From a virus, in IMG/VR virus record IMGVR_UViG_3300023174_000291, positions 1-43,555 of that record: DNA of 43,555 nucleotides; one strand, given 5' to 3'. Every line of letters starts with the position of its first letter. Position 1 is the stretch's first letter. Both the position numbers and the translations under genes were made by a program. Shown here piece after piece: positions 22,302 through 28,759 of the stretch. The notes beneath the pieces were generated by a model. That model was not told the origin of the DNA. It saw only the letters and a list, made by a program, of their open reading frames with translations, and made no database searches.

Positions 22302-22836
22302 CTACCTCTTATTCTTTCGGTTTGCTTCTTCTTGTTCGATAGCACGAACATTCCAGATAGCCGCCCATTCGGTTAATTCTTTTGAACTCAAAGGGCGGTG
22401 ACTTGGGCTTCCGTAAAGAAGTTCAGCCACCGTCCTTCCAAGTTTTTCTGCTAATTCAAAAAGAAACCTACGCTCAGGATTCTTCAGGAAATCGGGCTGA
22501 TGCTTCGTCTACCGCCTTCTCAGCAAGACCTGATGCCCCCATTGCCTTCGTAGCAAGACGCTCAATAACTGCGCCACTCTTAGACAAGATTGCTTCTTTA
22601 TCATTCGCTGTAAAAATTGGTAGACCCGTTTCTGGGTCATAGACAGTTGCTATAACGCAAAGTGCATACATCAAAGAGATATTGATTTTATCTCCTTTTG
22701 AGGATGCCGCTTCAGTCATTCCTGCTCGCTCTGCCGCTGTCATTGAACGAAGTTGAACTGTGACGCCCCATTCTGGGACTTCTATCAATTCTTTCGAAAT
22801 GTCATCAGCACTAAAAATTGCTTGGCGTAAATCCAT
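22302..22836 (-). CDS. Tail assembly chaperone, +1 frameshift fusion product
   Basis: Downstream of the chaperone stop, a second frame without its own start reads LKNPERRFLFELAEKLGRTV, AELLYGSPSHRPLSSKELTE, WAAIWNVRAIEQEEANRKNK and ends at TAG 22304-22302. The AEKLGRTVAELL and SSKELTEWAA blocks match the second half of gpG-gpT-type chaperones. It lies +1 relative to the first frame, and the frames overlap across UUU-C (22491-22488), where tRNA-Phe could slip to UUC. The fusion would be about 177 residues. Both forms normally coat the tape measure during tail assembly. The product is predicted, not observed. Confidence 0.75.
22474..22836 (-). CDS. Tail assembly chaperone, unshifted form
   Basis: The start at 22836 has a perfect AAGGAG six bases upstream; an in-frame ATG at 22866 lacks one. 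The 120-residue product begins MDLRQAIFSADDISKELIEVPEWGV and contains VQLRSMTAAERAGM, INISLMYALCVIATVYDPETG and FTANDKEAILSKSGAVIERLA. This is the typical first-frame chaperone (TAC family), located between the tail tube and tape measure genes. It is the more abundant form, with the +1 extension made by a minority of ribosomes. Confidence 0.85.
   Translation of the reverse strand: MDLRQAIFSADDISKELIEVPEWGVTVQLRSMTAAERAGMTEAASSKGDKINISLMYALCVIATVYDPETGLPIFTANDKEAILSKSGAVIERLATKAMGASGLAEKAVDEASARFPEES
22488..22491 (-). other. Probable +1 frameshift site UUU-C
   Basis: The first frame reads CGA UUU CCU GAA GAA UCC UGA. Slipping of tRNA-Phe from UUU to UUC moves the ribosome +1 into the open downstream frame (CUG AAG AAU). 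The first-frame stop lies four codons later. This is the best slip candidate in the short overlap, but GCC-C four bases earlier is an alternative. Confidence 0.5.
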
Positions 22837-22883
22837 TTTATTCTCCTTGGACACTAGGTTGGTCACGATACTTTAATTGGAGT

Positions 22884-23300
22884 TTAAGCGTAAGTGCCGA
22901 GAGTAATCGCGCCAGTTACCTGAAACTCTGCGCTGAACTTTACTACATCTCCGACGGCACCGCTCTTTTCATAGGAGGTCAAGAAACACTCTCCTGTGTA
23001 TTTTGCGTATGTAGCGGTGCTACCTTCAGGACCATATTCAAATGAAACTGAATCGGTTTTGCCGACGATTGCCGCTAAATGAATATCTACTGTTTTGTCA
23101 AAATTTCCTGAAATTGAAATCGTTCCGTCAGTCAAACCTACGATGTAGGTCTTTGCAGAACTTCCGAAAGCGGTTGTTTCGGCGGTTTCAACTGATTGCG
23201 GGAATGAAACATCTGTTAATACTGTACTAATATCTGTTAATGAACCCGCATTGTTATCAACCTTGAATACTGATGCTTTACCGTGTCTAAATGATGGCAT
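22884..23300 (-). CDS. Tail tube protein paralogue (short form)
   Basis: A 138-residue protein beginning MPSFRHGKASVFKVD with ETTAFGSSAKTYIVGLTDG, TISISGNFDKTVDIH and a closing GDVVKFSAEFQVTG. It matches the N-terminal 140 residues of the next-upstream gene (MPTFRHGKS, SAFGSSAKTYIAGLKDG, TISLSGMFEG, GDLVKTSAEFQAS). It is therefore a tail tube protein, or a tube-like component such as the initiator/terminator ring, from a tandem duplication. It lies right before the chaperone gene. GAGATAAAAAATG gives its ribosome site. Confidence 0.82.
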   Translation of the reverse strand: MPSFRHGKASVFKVDNNAGSLTDISTVLTDVSFPQSVETAETTAFGSSAKTYIVGLTDGTISISGNFDKTVDIHLAAIVGKTDSVSFEYGPEGSTATYAKYTGECFLTSYEKSGAVGDVVKFSAEFQVTGAITLGTYA

Positions 23301-23303
23301 TTT

Positions 23304-24032
23304 TTATCTCCTAACGAAAGCAACTACGGGTGTAGATGCGCCTGTGCCAGCCGCGTATGTTAATTTCAAACGCAGGTACCGATTTACTGTTGTTCCACTT
23401 GCTACTTCCACTCTTTCTGAGGTGAGCGTGGTTGCGTTTACTGTCGTAAAAGTAACCAAATCCGTGAATGTGGAGTTATCCGCGGAATGTTGAATGACCG
23501 CGATAATGGTTCCAGTTCGCGTATTTATTGGGAGCGAGAAAAATCCAACCCCACCATTTGCTGATGAGGCTGTGTTATCTACGCTTGTTCCGTTTGTTGT
23601 TGCTGTGATTGAAGCACCTGAAGAAAGAAGCAAGCCACTTTCAACGCCCGTGCTTGCTTGGAACTCAGCACTTGTTTTGACTAAATCCCCAACTGAGCCT
23701 GAAACCTCATAAGAGGTATCGTCTGAGTTTGCGACAGTTGCGACATACCCTAAAGCGTGACCTTCTGGGGCAACAATGATATTTTGCTTTGTGGCTGAAC
23801 CCATAACCGTGTCAAAAAAGACATCCGTTCCCGTGGTTGTTCCTTCAAACATACCGCTCAATGAGATGGTGCCATCTTTTAATCCCGCAATATAAGTCTT
23901 TGCAGAACTTCCAAAGGCGCTGGTTTCAACTGGCTCTTGCATGGCTGATGCTGTCATGTCATTGAAATAAGTGCTGAAATCATATTTATCAATAAAAACA
24001 TTAACTGATTTACCGTGTCTAAATGTTGGCAT
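23304..24032 (-). CDS. Major tail tube protein with C-terminal Ig-like extension
   Basis: A 242-residue protein. Residues 1-140 form the tube domain shared with the downstream paralogue. Residues about 143-242 are a separate beta sandwich (LLLSSGASITATTNGTSV, GTIIAVIQHSADNSTFTDLVTF, VNRYLRLKLTYAAG) of the kind often added to major tail proteins as a surface-exposed Ig-like decoration. It probably forms the tail tube stack. The ATG overlaps the stop of the acidic small gene upstream by one base. Confidence 0.82.
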   Translation of the reverse strand: MPTFRHGKSVNVFIDKYDFSTYFNDMTASAMQEPVETSAFGSSAKTYIAGLKDGTISLSGMFEGTTTGTDVFFDTVMGSATKQNIIVAPEGHALGYVATVANSDDTSYEVSGSVGDLVKTSAEFQASTGVESGLLLSSGASITATTNGTSVDNTASSANGGVGFFSLPINTRTGTIIAVIQHSADNSTFTDLVTFTTVNATTLTSERVEVASGTTVNRYLRLKLTYAAGTGASTPVVAFVRR

Positions 24033-24394
24033 TATTCTTCCTCAACTTTTTGTGGTTCGGAATCATTGTCTGCTTCAGCATCGGCTACTTCTGGTGTCGG
24101 TTCAACTGCTGGAGTTTCAATTTCTGGCTCTGGTGTTGCCTCTTCAATCACAACTGGTTCTTCAATAATTTCTGGCTCTGCAATTACTTCTGGAGTTGGC
24201 TCTTGAAGCACGACTGGCTCTGGAGTTGCCTCTGGTTCTTTTTCAACGGCTTTAGGTGACTTTGAATTATCTTCAATAATGCCAGCACTAAGTAACCATT
24301 TAATTGACTGGGGTGCTAAATCATCTACAATATCGCCCGCTTCGGCGCGTTTGTTTGGCGGATAATCAATTCCCGCTAATACTCTATAACCCAT
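24032..24394 (-). CDS. Small structural-region protein with acidic Pro/Glu tail, 120 aa
   Basis: The first 45 residues form a small domain (MGYRVLAGIDYPPNKRAEAG, DIVDDLAPQSIKWLLSAGII), and the remaining 75 are a disordered, highly acidic Glu-Pro-Val repeat (EPTPEVIAEPEIIEEPVVIE). Pro-Glu repeats often form extended linkers. The domain resembles the 53-residue protein encoded at 37162-37323 (both have GDIVD followed by a K-x2-L helix). It precedes the tail tube gene, with AGGAGG upstream. It may be a head-tail or tube-assembly accessory. Confidence 0.7.
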   Translation of the reverse strand: MGYRVLAGIDYPPNKRAEAGDIVDDLAPQSIKWLLSAGIIEDNSKSPKAVEKEPEATPEPVVLQEPTPEVIAEPEIIEEPVVIEEATPEPEIETPAVEPTPEVADAEADNDSEPQKVEEE

Positions 24395-24423
24395 CTAAAC
24401 CTCCTAGTAACGGTGCATGGGTA

Positions 24424-24476
24424 GCCCAAGTCACCGTCTAGGTCACACGGACACGGAGGTAAGACGAAACTCGGGC
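24424..24476 (-). other. Leader hairpin upstream of the tail operon
   Basis: In the 120-base gap before the acidic gene, GCCCGAGT (24476-24469) pairs with ACTTGGGC (24431-24424) over eight pairs with one G-U, and inside it CGTCT (24466-24462) pairs with AGACG (24439-24435). The apical part holds the direct repeat CCGTGT-CCGTGT. A TACAAT (24502-24497) just upstream could be a -10. It may be a structured 5' leader or processing site of the tail genes. It lacks a U tract, so it is not a simple terminator. Confidence 0.45.
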
Positions 24477-24515
24477 GACTAGCGCACAGTAGGTTTATTG
24501 TATCAGTTTAGTTTT

Positions 24516-24800
24516 TTACAAAGATTCTCTGCGAGCGCGTTCTTCTCTAATCATCGCCAAAGTGAGAAAGTATCCAACTCCATCTACAACTGTATCGGGC
24601 TTGGTCAGATGGGCTTCTCGGGCAATCTTCATACCAACCATACATAGGCTTACCTGCTCAGCGCTTACGGGAACTCCAAGGATGGCTTCCCATATAAGTC
24701 CTGCTCTAGCAAAATTATCTAAAGGGTGTCCATAAGCCTTCTGACGCTCTCCTGAGACGAGTTCAGCCGCATGGAGGGCAATGTCCCTAGGGTCGTTCAT
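24516..24800 (-). CDS. DUF6378-like phage protein, 94 aa
   Basis: Start ATG at 24800 overlaps the phosphoesterase stop (ATGA); the frame continues upstream only as a shadow of that gene. The protein contains SGERQKAYGHPLDNFARAG, then LIWEAILGVPVSAEQVSLCM and MIREERARRE. The ERQ-x2-YG, N and W pattern fits DUF6378, common in phages and sometimes linked to nucleotide or nucleic acid functions by fold, though unproven. Its place in the tail region with a phosphoesterase is unusual but recurs in some actinophages. Confidence 0.7.
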   Translation of the reverse strand: MNDPRDIALHAAELVSGERQKAYGHPLDNFARAGLIWEAILGVPVSAEQVSLCMVGMKIAREAHLTKPDTVVDGVGYFLTLAMIREERARRESL

Positions 24801-26011
24801 TTGAGCAACTGGAGGTCGCTGATGCCCTCCTGCGACACTACAAATGTTAGGACTCCCACATCCGCAATCTCCCCCGTTGATTGTCTCCACCATACGCTCC
24901 CCCCGTCTAGTGCTGGTGCTTGAATCCATTTGACTCCTCCCCAATCTGCTAGTTTGAATGAGTGGTAATGACCCGATACTAAAATATCGCAATCTCCAAT
25001 TGCTTGACGCCCTAGAGTCTGGTCAGCAATCCAGCGACGCAATTTTGCCTCTGGACCTGCTCCAGCACGGGCAAGATGACCATGAGTTATGCCGATAATT
25101 TTTCCCTTGACTTCAAGGGTAAGGCTCAACTCATCGGTTGGGATAGCAAACTTGATATGGCTGTAAACATCTGGATTAGCACCAAAAATTTCAGCAACGG
25201 ACTCAACGAGAGCGACATCATCGTTATCGCCAAGGGTTGTAAAGGCTTTACCGTTCTTTCGGTTCTCTCCGTGGTTTCCACCAATCGCGGCTACTGTAAT
25301 TTCTGGCACTATCTTTGACCATCGAATTAAAGCATCCCTGAGCAATCGGCGGGCAATTTTTACTTGGTCGCGTCTATCCACTTCAACTGTAAAAGTTTGA
25401 ATATCGTAATGACCATCGCATCCTTCAACTAAATCCCCTAAACACAGGACGGTAATTGAATCAATAGGTCGCCCCATTTTACGCAATTCTTTTAATCTCA
25501 ACTCAACATCGTCAATAGCCTGAAGCCAGCGTCCCACTAATCCCTTGAGTCCATCACCATCTCTTTTACCCACCTGCCAGTCAGAAGCGCATACAACAAG
25601 ACTTGCGCTACCAATAAAAGGTTTTGGGGGTCTTGGTTTATGTTTTCTTATTTCTTGAATCAAGGCTTCTATATCGGCGTTTTCTTTGGCGCCCTTTCTG
25701 ACAACTTTGCCTTTCCATTGACGGTTGAGAATCCCCATAGTGTCGCCCCATACATTGAAAAGAACGGGTTCAACAACAGCAAAATTCTCAGGGTCAAGCC
25801 CCCACATCCGCAAAACACCTGACCAATCTGGGTGTGAATCGCCTTCAATTGGGGCAGTTGTAATAGAACCTTCATCACCATTCCAAGTGACCCCAGGTTG
25901 CCATTCGGCTTGTCTTTGCCGTGGCTCACTCTTTTGAACTGAAGCAATCTCTGTCGTTTTGAGAAGATTGTCTAAGGCATCATCAAGACTCACGCGGACA
26001 CTTACACCCAT
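24797..26011 (-). CDS. Metallophosphoesterase
   Basis: About 404 residues from the ATG at 26011 (MGVSVRVSLDDALDNLLKTT); an in-frame ATG at 26050 also exists, and neither has a strong Shine-Dalgarno. After a 150-residue N-terminal part with a helix-turn-helix-like start, the calcineurin-type core shows ASDWQVGKRDGDG (D-x-Q in place of D-x-H), LCLGDLVEGCDGHYD, IGGNHGENR, ITHGHLARAG and VSGHYHSF, which bind two metals. The enzyme should cleave phosphodiesters or monoesters, possibly nucleic acid. Relatives occur near tail genes of actinobacteriophages. It overlaps the genes on both sides. Confidence 0.85.
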   Translation of the reverse strand: MGVSVRVSLDDALDNLLKTTEIASVQKSEPRQRQAEWQPGVTWNGDEGSITTAPIEGDSHPDWSGVLRMWGLDPENFAVVEPVLFNVWGDTMGILNRQWKGKVVRKGAKENADIEALIQEIRKHKPRPPKPFIGSASLVVCASDWQVGKRDGDGLKGLVGRWLQAIDDVELRLKELRKMGRPIDSITVLCLGDLVEGCDGHYDIQTFTVEVDRRDQVKIARRLLRDALIRWSKIVPEITVAAIGGNHGENRKNGKAFTTLGDNDDVALVESVAEIFGANPDVYSHIKFAIPTDELSLTLEVKGKIIGITHGHLARAGAGPEAKLRRWIADQTLGRQAIGDCDILVSGHYHSFKLADWGGVKWIQAPALDGGSVWWRQSTGEIADVGVLTFVVSQEGISDLQLLK

Positions 26012-26372
26012 CTTTACCAAGTAGCCGTCTGCGGTGACGGCGCATAACATCAGAGCCTACCGTAATGTCAAAAGTTGCTAACACCTCCACTAAGCGAGCA
26101 GAGTTTACTTTTTCATTCAACAAGGCTTCTTTGAATTTTGTTTGTGATGGTTCGGGAAGTTCTCTTGTAATTCTTCCGACTGAGCATCCATCATTGATTC
26201 GCCCTAAACCAATAAGGTCATCTAAAGCGTGGGTGAACTCATCCTGATTTATTTTTGGATTTACAGCGGGGACATCTGATACTCCATGGGCGCGTCGCAC
26301 TTTCGAAGAGGAGCCTGTCACATTTCCAGCATCGTTGGAACTCATCGGTTGTTGCGTTCCTGCCATAAGCAT
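25983..26372 (-). CDS. Small helical DNA-binding-like protein, 129 aa
   Basis: Begins MLMAGTQQPMSS with AGAGAG upstream. After a disordered Ser/Asn-rich stretch comes a helical domain: EFTHALDDLIGLGRINDGCS, VGRITRELPEPSQTKFKEAL, ARLVEVLATFDITVGSDVMRRH, then RRRLLGKDGCKCPR. The last part (a helix with repeated Arg/His and a terminal Cys pair) is typical of small actinophage proteins annotated as helix-turn-helix or terminase-like. It overlaps both the Com-like zinc gene and the phosphoesterase gene. Confidence 0.7.
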   Translation of the reverse strand: MLMAGTQQPMSSNDAGNVTGSSSKVRRAHGVSDVPAVNPKINQDEFTHALDDLIGLGRINDGCSVGRITRELPEPSQTKFKEALLNEKVNSARLVEVLATFDITVGSDVMRRHRRRLLGKDGCKCPRES

Positions 26373-26427
26373 CAGCCACTCTCTCTAGGGGAGCCGACGG
26401 CTCCGTAACTATGTCCTCACTAGACAT
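26239..26427 (-). CDS. Com-like zinc-finger protein, 62 aa
   Basis: The C-terminal part reads RCWKCDRLLFESATRPWSIR then CPRCKSKNKSG: two CxxC knuckles separated by a short strand pair, ending in the K-x-N typical of Mu Com. Mu Com binds mRNA and activates translation of the mom DNA-modification gene. Here no mom-like gene is adjacent, so the target is open. The gene overlaps the tail terminator gene by 19 bases and the downstream helical protein by over 130 bases in another frame. Confidence 0.65.
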   Translation of the reverse strand: MSSEDIVTEPSAPLERVADAYGRNATTDEFQRCWKCDRLLFESATRPWSIRCPRCKSKNKSG

Positions 26428-26810
26428 CGGAAATTCACCGACACTAATGGACGATATTTACCATCAACTCCAAGCGGGTTCACAGAACCCATTGGTTCGA
26501 TACGCATAATTTTGACAGAAGAAATTGTAGTGTCAAGCACCGACGCCAATAAAACACGGATTGATTCTGCCTTATCTCGGGCAGTTGGGTAGTCCTCACG
26601 ACCTGCCCGAGCGATAATTTGAATCATTGGATAGTCAATAACAATGCCACCAGTTCCCATGGTGAAGGCGGATGGAGAGCCAGCATTTTCATAAACAGCC
26701 ACACACTCATCTGGGGTTTCTGGCAAAGTCCCTAAGAACAAAGTTGTGCCTAAAGTTCCAAGACTATTGGTGACTAAGTAATCCCCAATGGACTCAAGGA
26801 TTGTTGCCAT
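26409..26810 (-). CDS. Tail terminator-like / minor capsid protein
   Basis: A 133-residue protein fitting the tail-terminator family (PF12691-like): ILESIGDYLVTNSLGTLGTT, then CVAVYENAGSPSAFTMGTGG, IVIDYPMIQIIARAGREDYP and a closing IEPMGSVNPLGVDGKYRPLV, SVNFRCLVR. These proteins cap the growing tail tube and join it to the head. The place after the HK97 gp10-like gene and before the tail tube agrees. ATG overlaps the previous stop by one base. Confidence 0.82.
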   Translation of the reverse strand: MATILESIGDYLVTNSLGTLGTTLFLGTLPETPDECVAVYENAGSPSAFTMGTGGIVIDYPMIQIIARAGREDYPTARDKAESIRVLLASVLDTTISSVKIMRIEPMGSVNPLGVDGKYRPLVSVNFRCLVRT

Positions 26811-27214
26811 TATTGACCCGCCTTTTGTTGGATGAGGTTGATAATTCTACTTGCCATATTTTTCTGGATATTTGGCAAAGCCTCCATGAATGGTTGTTCC
26901 AGATATTTAGCCTGTGTTGGTGGGTTGTGATAATACTCTTGTATTTCGTGGACTATGAGGGCATACGAGGCGGCAGGTCCACCGTAAAAGACATCAACTG
27001 CCACGCCGCCCCCTGAATAAATAGGTGCTGAAACGCCACCCGAACCGCGAAGTGCGCCCGTATCAACTGGAACCAAAATTTGAGATTTATTAAAAATATT
27101 TGTTGCTTCTTCAAGAATTGCCTGTCCTACAACTTGCGCGGCTTCGGGCGGGACGGTTTTGAGCATGTTGAGCAACTCATCGCCACCTTCTAAAGTAAAA
27201 GTATAATCAGCCAT
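26810..27214 (-). CDS. HK97 gp10-like head-tail/tail-completion protein
   Basis: A 134-residue protein with an N-terminal helix, QILVPVDTGALRGSGGVSAP, then VAVDVFYGGPAASYALIVHE and LEQPFMEALPNI. The VDTG-LR-S and Y-x5-HE blocks are the hallmark of the HK97 gp10 family, which takes part in tail completion and neck assembly. It starts two bases after the head-closure gene. Length is typical. Confidence 0.87.
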   Translation of the reverse strand: MADYTFTLEGGDELLNMLKTVPPEAAQVVGQAILEEATNIFNKSQILVPVDTGALRGSGGVSAPIYSGGGVAVDVFYGGPAASYALIVHEIQEYYHNPPTQAKYLEQPFMEALPNIQKNMASRIINLIQQKAGQ

Positions 27215-27216
27215 GG

Positions 27217-27549
27217 TTAATGCCCAAAACGAATGACTGTGTGATGCGCTCCGTTTTCATCTGAAATGTTATCGACGCCATTGATTGTAAATGTTTTTGC
27301 GCCAAAAACCATCTTATGACCAGCAGTTAGTGTTATTTGAGGACCATAAGTAATAAAATATCCAATATCGGTTACTTCAATTCCTTGGACATCATAAGTT
27401 TTTGATGCGCCATAAACAAGACGCCCGACGGCAGAAGTCACGGTTCCAGCAAAAGTTGGTTTGTTGTATTTATCAACCGAACTCTTACCCGTAAATGTGA
27501 CCGTATCGGTCATAAATTCTAAAACTTTTGAGTAGATAGCGTCTGCCAT
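27217..27549 (-). CDS. Head closure (stopper) protein
   Basis: A 110-residue beta-barrel protein: FMTDTVTFTGKSSVDKYNKP, TFAGTVTSAVGRLVYGA, then VTDIGYFITYGPQITLTAGH, KMVFGAKTFTINGVDNISDE and HHTVIRFGH. This order of strands, with a loop-rich middle, matches SPP1 gp16-type head closure proteins. Its place between the connector and gp10-like genes supports this. GAGTA-type ribosome site is weak. Confidence 0.78.
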   Translation of the reverse strand: MADAIYSKVLEFMTDTVTFTGKSSVDKYNKPTFAGTVTSAVGRLVYGASKTYDVQGIEVTDIGYFITYGPQITLTAGHKMVFGAKTFTINGVDNISDENGAHHTVIRFGH

Positions 27550-27559
27550 GACTACCGAC

Positions 27560-28006
27560 CTAACTATTAACTGGTTTATCTAAATAATTGCTATTTGGAT
27601 TATCGTGAATTCCAGCAAAGAAGTCTGTGTTGTAATCATCAACCATTCTGTCGTTAGTTGAAAGAAGGGAATCAGCGTTAGCCCACATAGTAGGAGGTGT
27701 TTTACGCATACGGCGCTGAAGGAAGTTATTAGCAAGGTCTTGATATTGCTTTGACTTAGCGGTGTAAGACTCAGATACCGAAATGTCTCCTACGCTTTTT
27801 GAAGTTGAATCGGCTAGACGACTAAAACGAGCAACAAGAGTTTCACACGCGGCACGACAAGTTTCATACACATTGCTCCACTCAGCAATTAAATAATCCA
27901 ACTCAGCATCATTGAACAAAGGGTCGTTAGAATCAACATCGTTGATGAGAAACCTCACCTTGTTACGGGTTGAGGTAGATGGGTCATTCGAGTAAGTAAA
28001 AGTCAT
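27560..28006 (-). CDS. Head-tail connector (gp6 / adaptor-like) protein
   Basis: A 148-residue helical protein: MTFTYSNDPSTSTRNKVRFL, INDVDSNDPLFNDAELDYLI then YETCRAACETLVARFSRLAD, YQDLANNFLQRR. The start (ST-RN-VRFLI-D-D) is the standard signature of phage adaptor proteins that dock under the portal. The C-terminal 40 residues are loop-like. It is the first head-tail gene after the fibre/enzyme island, over 9 kb away from the capsid gene. Confidence 0.85.
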   Translation of the reverse strand: MTFTYSNDPSTSTRNKVRFLINDVDSNDPLFNDAELDYLIAEWSNVYETCRAACETLVARFSRLADSTSKSVGDISVSESYTAKSKQYQDLANNFLQRRMRKTPPTMWANADSLLSTNDRMVDDYNTDFFAGIHDNPNSNYLDKPVNS

Positions 28007-28488
28007 TACATACCGCCAAGCAAAAATCCAACTGTTCGGGCATCATTTTGGGAAGTAAGCACATTTACTGCATCTGTGTCTGTTGCTTGGCTTGCATTAG
28101 CAAGTCCAGTAATCTTAAAACCACCCGCCGCTAAAGCGTTACCCAAAGTGCCTGAAGTAATTGTTGCGCTAGTTAAGGTTCCGCCTGTAATTACTGGGGA
28201 GGTTAGAGTCTTATTTGTAAGGGTTTGAGTAGCGGTGAGCAGGGTAACTGTTCCAGTAGCATCGGGAAAAGTAATTGTGCGGTCTGCTGTTGGGTCTACA
28301 ACTGTGAGTGTAGTTTCAAAAGCATCCGCTGTTGAACCCTCAAAGGTTAAATTAACAAGGTTTGTTGTGCCTATGTAGGAGTCTAAAAGGGTATCAATAT
28401 CACCCGCAAGATTAAGAAAATCTGTGTGAACGGCAGGGTTATCACCCGCGGTTGGGTATCTTAGACCTTTACTTGTTGTACCTGCCAT
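28006..28488 (-). CDS. Short fibre-like protein with TLTNKTL repeat, 160 aa
   Basis: Contains the phage-fibre motif TATQTLTNKTLTSPVITGGT found in many aquatic phage tail and head fibres, and a beta-helix-like Thr/Ser-rich region (TLTSATITSGTLGNALAAGG). The C-terminus is hydrophobic (GFLLGGM), like those of three island genes (LFFLVGA, LLLIGG, MMLMGV). It is probably a fibre or decoration subunit. Upstream 60 bases hold the direct repeat TTAGGGGT / CTAGGGGT. Confidence 0.75.
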   Translation of the reverse strand: MAGTTSKGLRYPTAGDNPAVHTDFLNLAGDIDTLLDSYIGTTNLVNLTFEGSTADAFETTLTVVDPTADRTITFPDATGTVTLLTATQTLTNKTLTSPVITGGTLTSATITSGTLGNALAAGGFKITGLANASQATDTDAVNVLTSQNDARTVGFLLGGM

Positions 28489-28549
28489 TAAATACCCCTA
28501 GCGCTTAAAGTAAACCCCTAATGATACCAAACAACTAAATATGGGATAA

Positions 28550-28759
28550 TTACGATTTACTCCTGCCCCATTTGATTTTATCCCACGCTCTTTCGTGGAA
28601 GTAGTAGAGAGTAATTTTTGTCATTACCTCCACCCCCGCTATAAGTCCAGCGGTAGAGGGTTTGCCAGTAACTAACCAACTTATTAGAAATGTGTCAATA
28701 GTTCCCGTGGTTCTCCAAGTTACGGCTTTGGCAAATGAGCGTGAACGAGCAGATTTCAC
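28550..28759 (-). CDS. DUF2061 membrane protein, 69 aa
   Basis: GTG start at 28759, overlapping the upstream stop as GTGA, with AAAGGAAA upstream. The protein reads SRSFAKAVTWRTTGTIDTFL then ISWLVTGKPSTAGLIAGVEV, MTKITLYYFHERAWDKIKWG. This matches DUF2061: two short hydrophobic helices with a conserved TWR and a YY-HERAW-KI-WG end. In bacteria DUF2061 genes often lie next to CysC-type (APS kinase) and sulfate-activation genes, and here it directly follows such a gene. It may be a membrane partner in sulfate handling; its biochemical role is not established. Confidence 0.82.
   Translation of the reverse strand: MKSARSRSFAKAVTWRTTGTIDTFLISWLVTGKPSTAGLIAGVEVMTKITLYYFHERAWDKIKWGRSKS

Noticed and set aside
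24395-24515. Possible tRNA or tmRNA in the non-coding gap
   Set aside because: The two stems do not make a cloverleaf, and there is no T-loop GTTCRA at the right place and no acceptor stem.
28489-28549. TTAGGGGT / CTAGGGGT direct repeat as an attachment or operator site
   Set aside because: Only two short imperfect copies in a 60-base gap; no partner elsewhere noticed, so not called.
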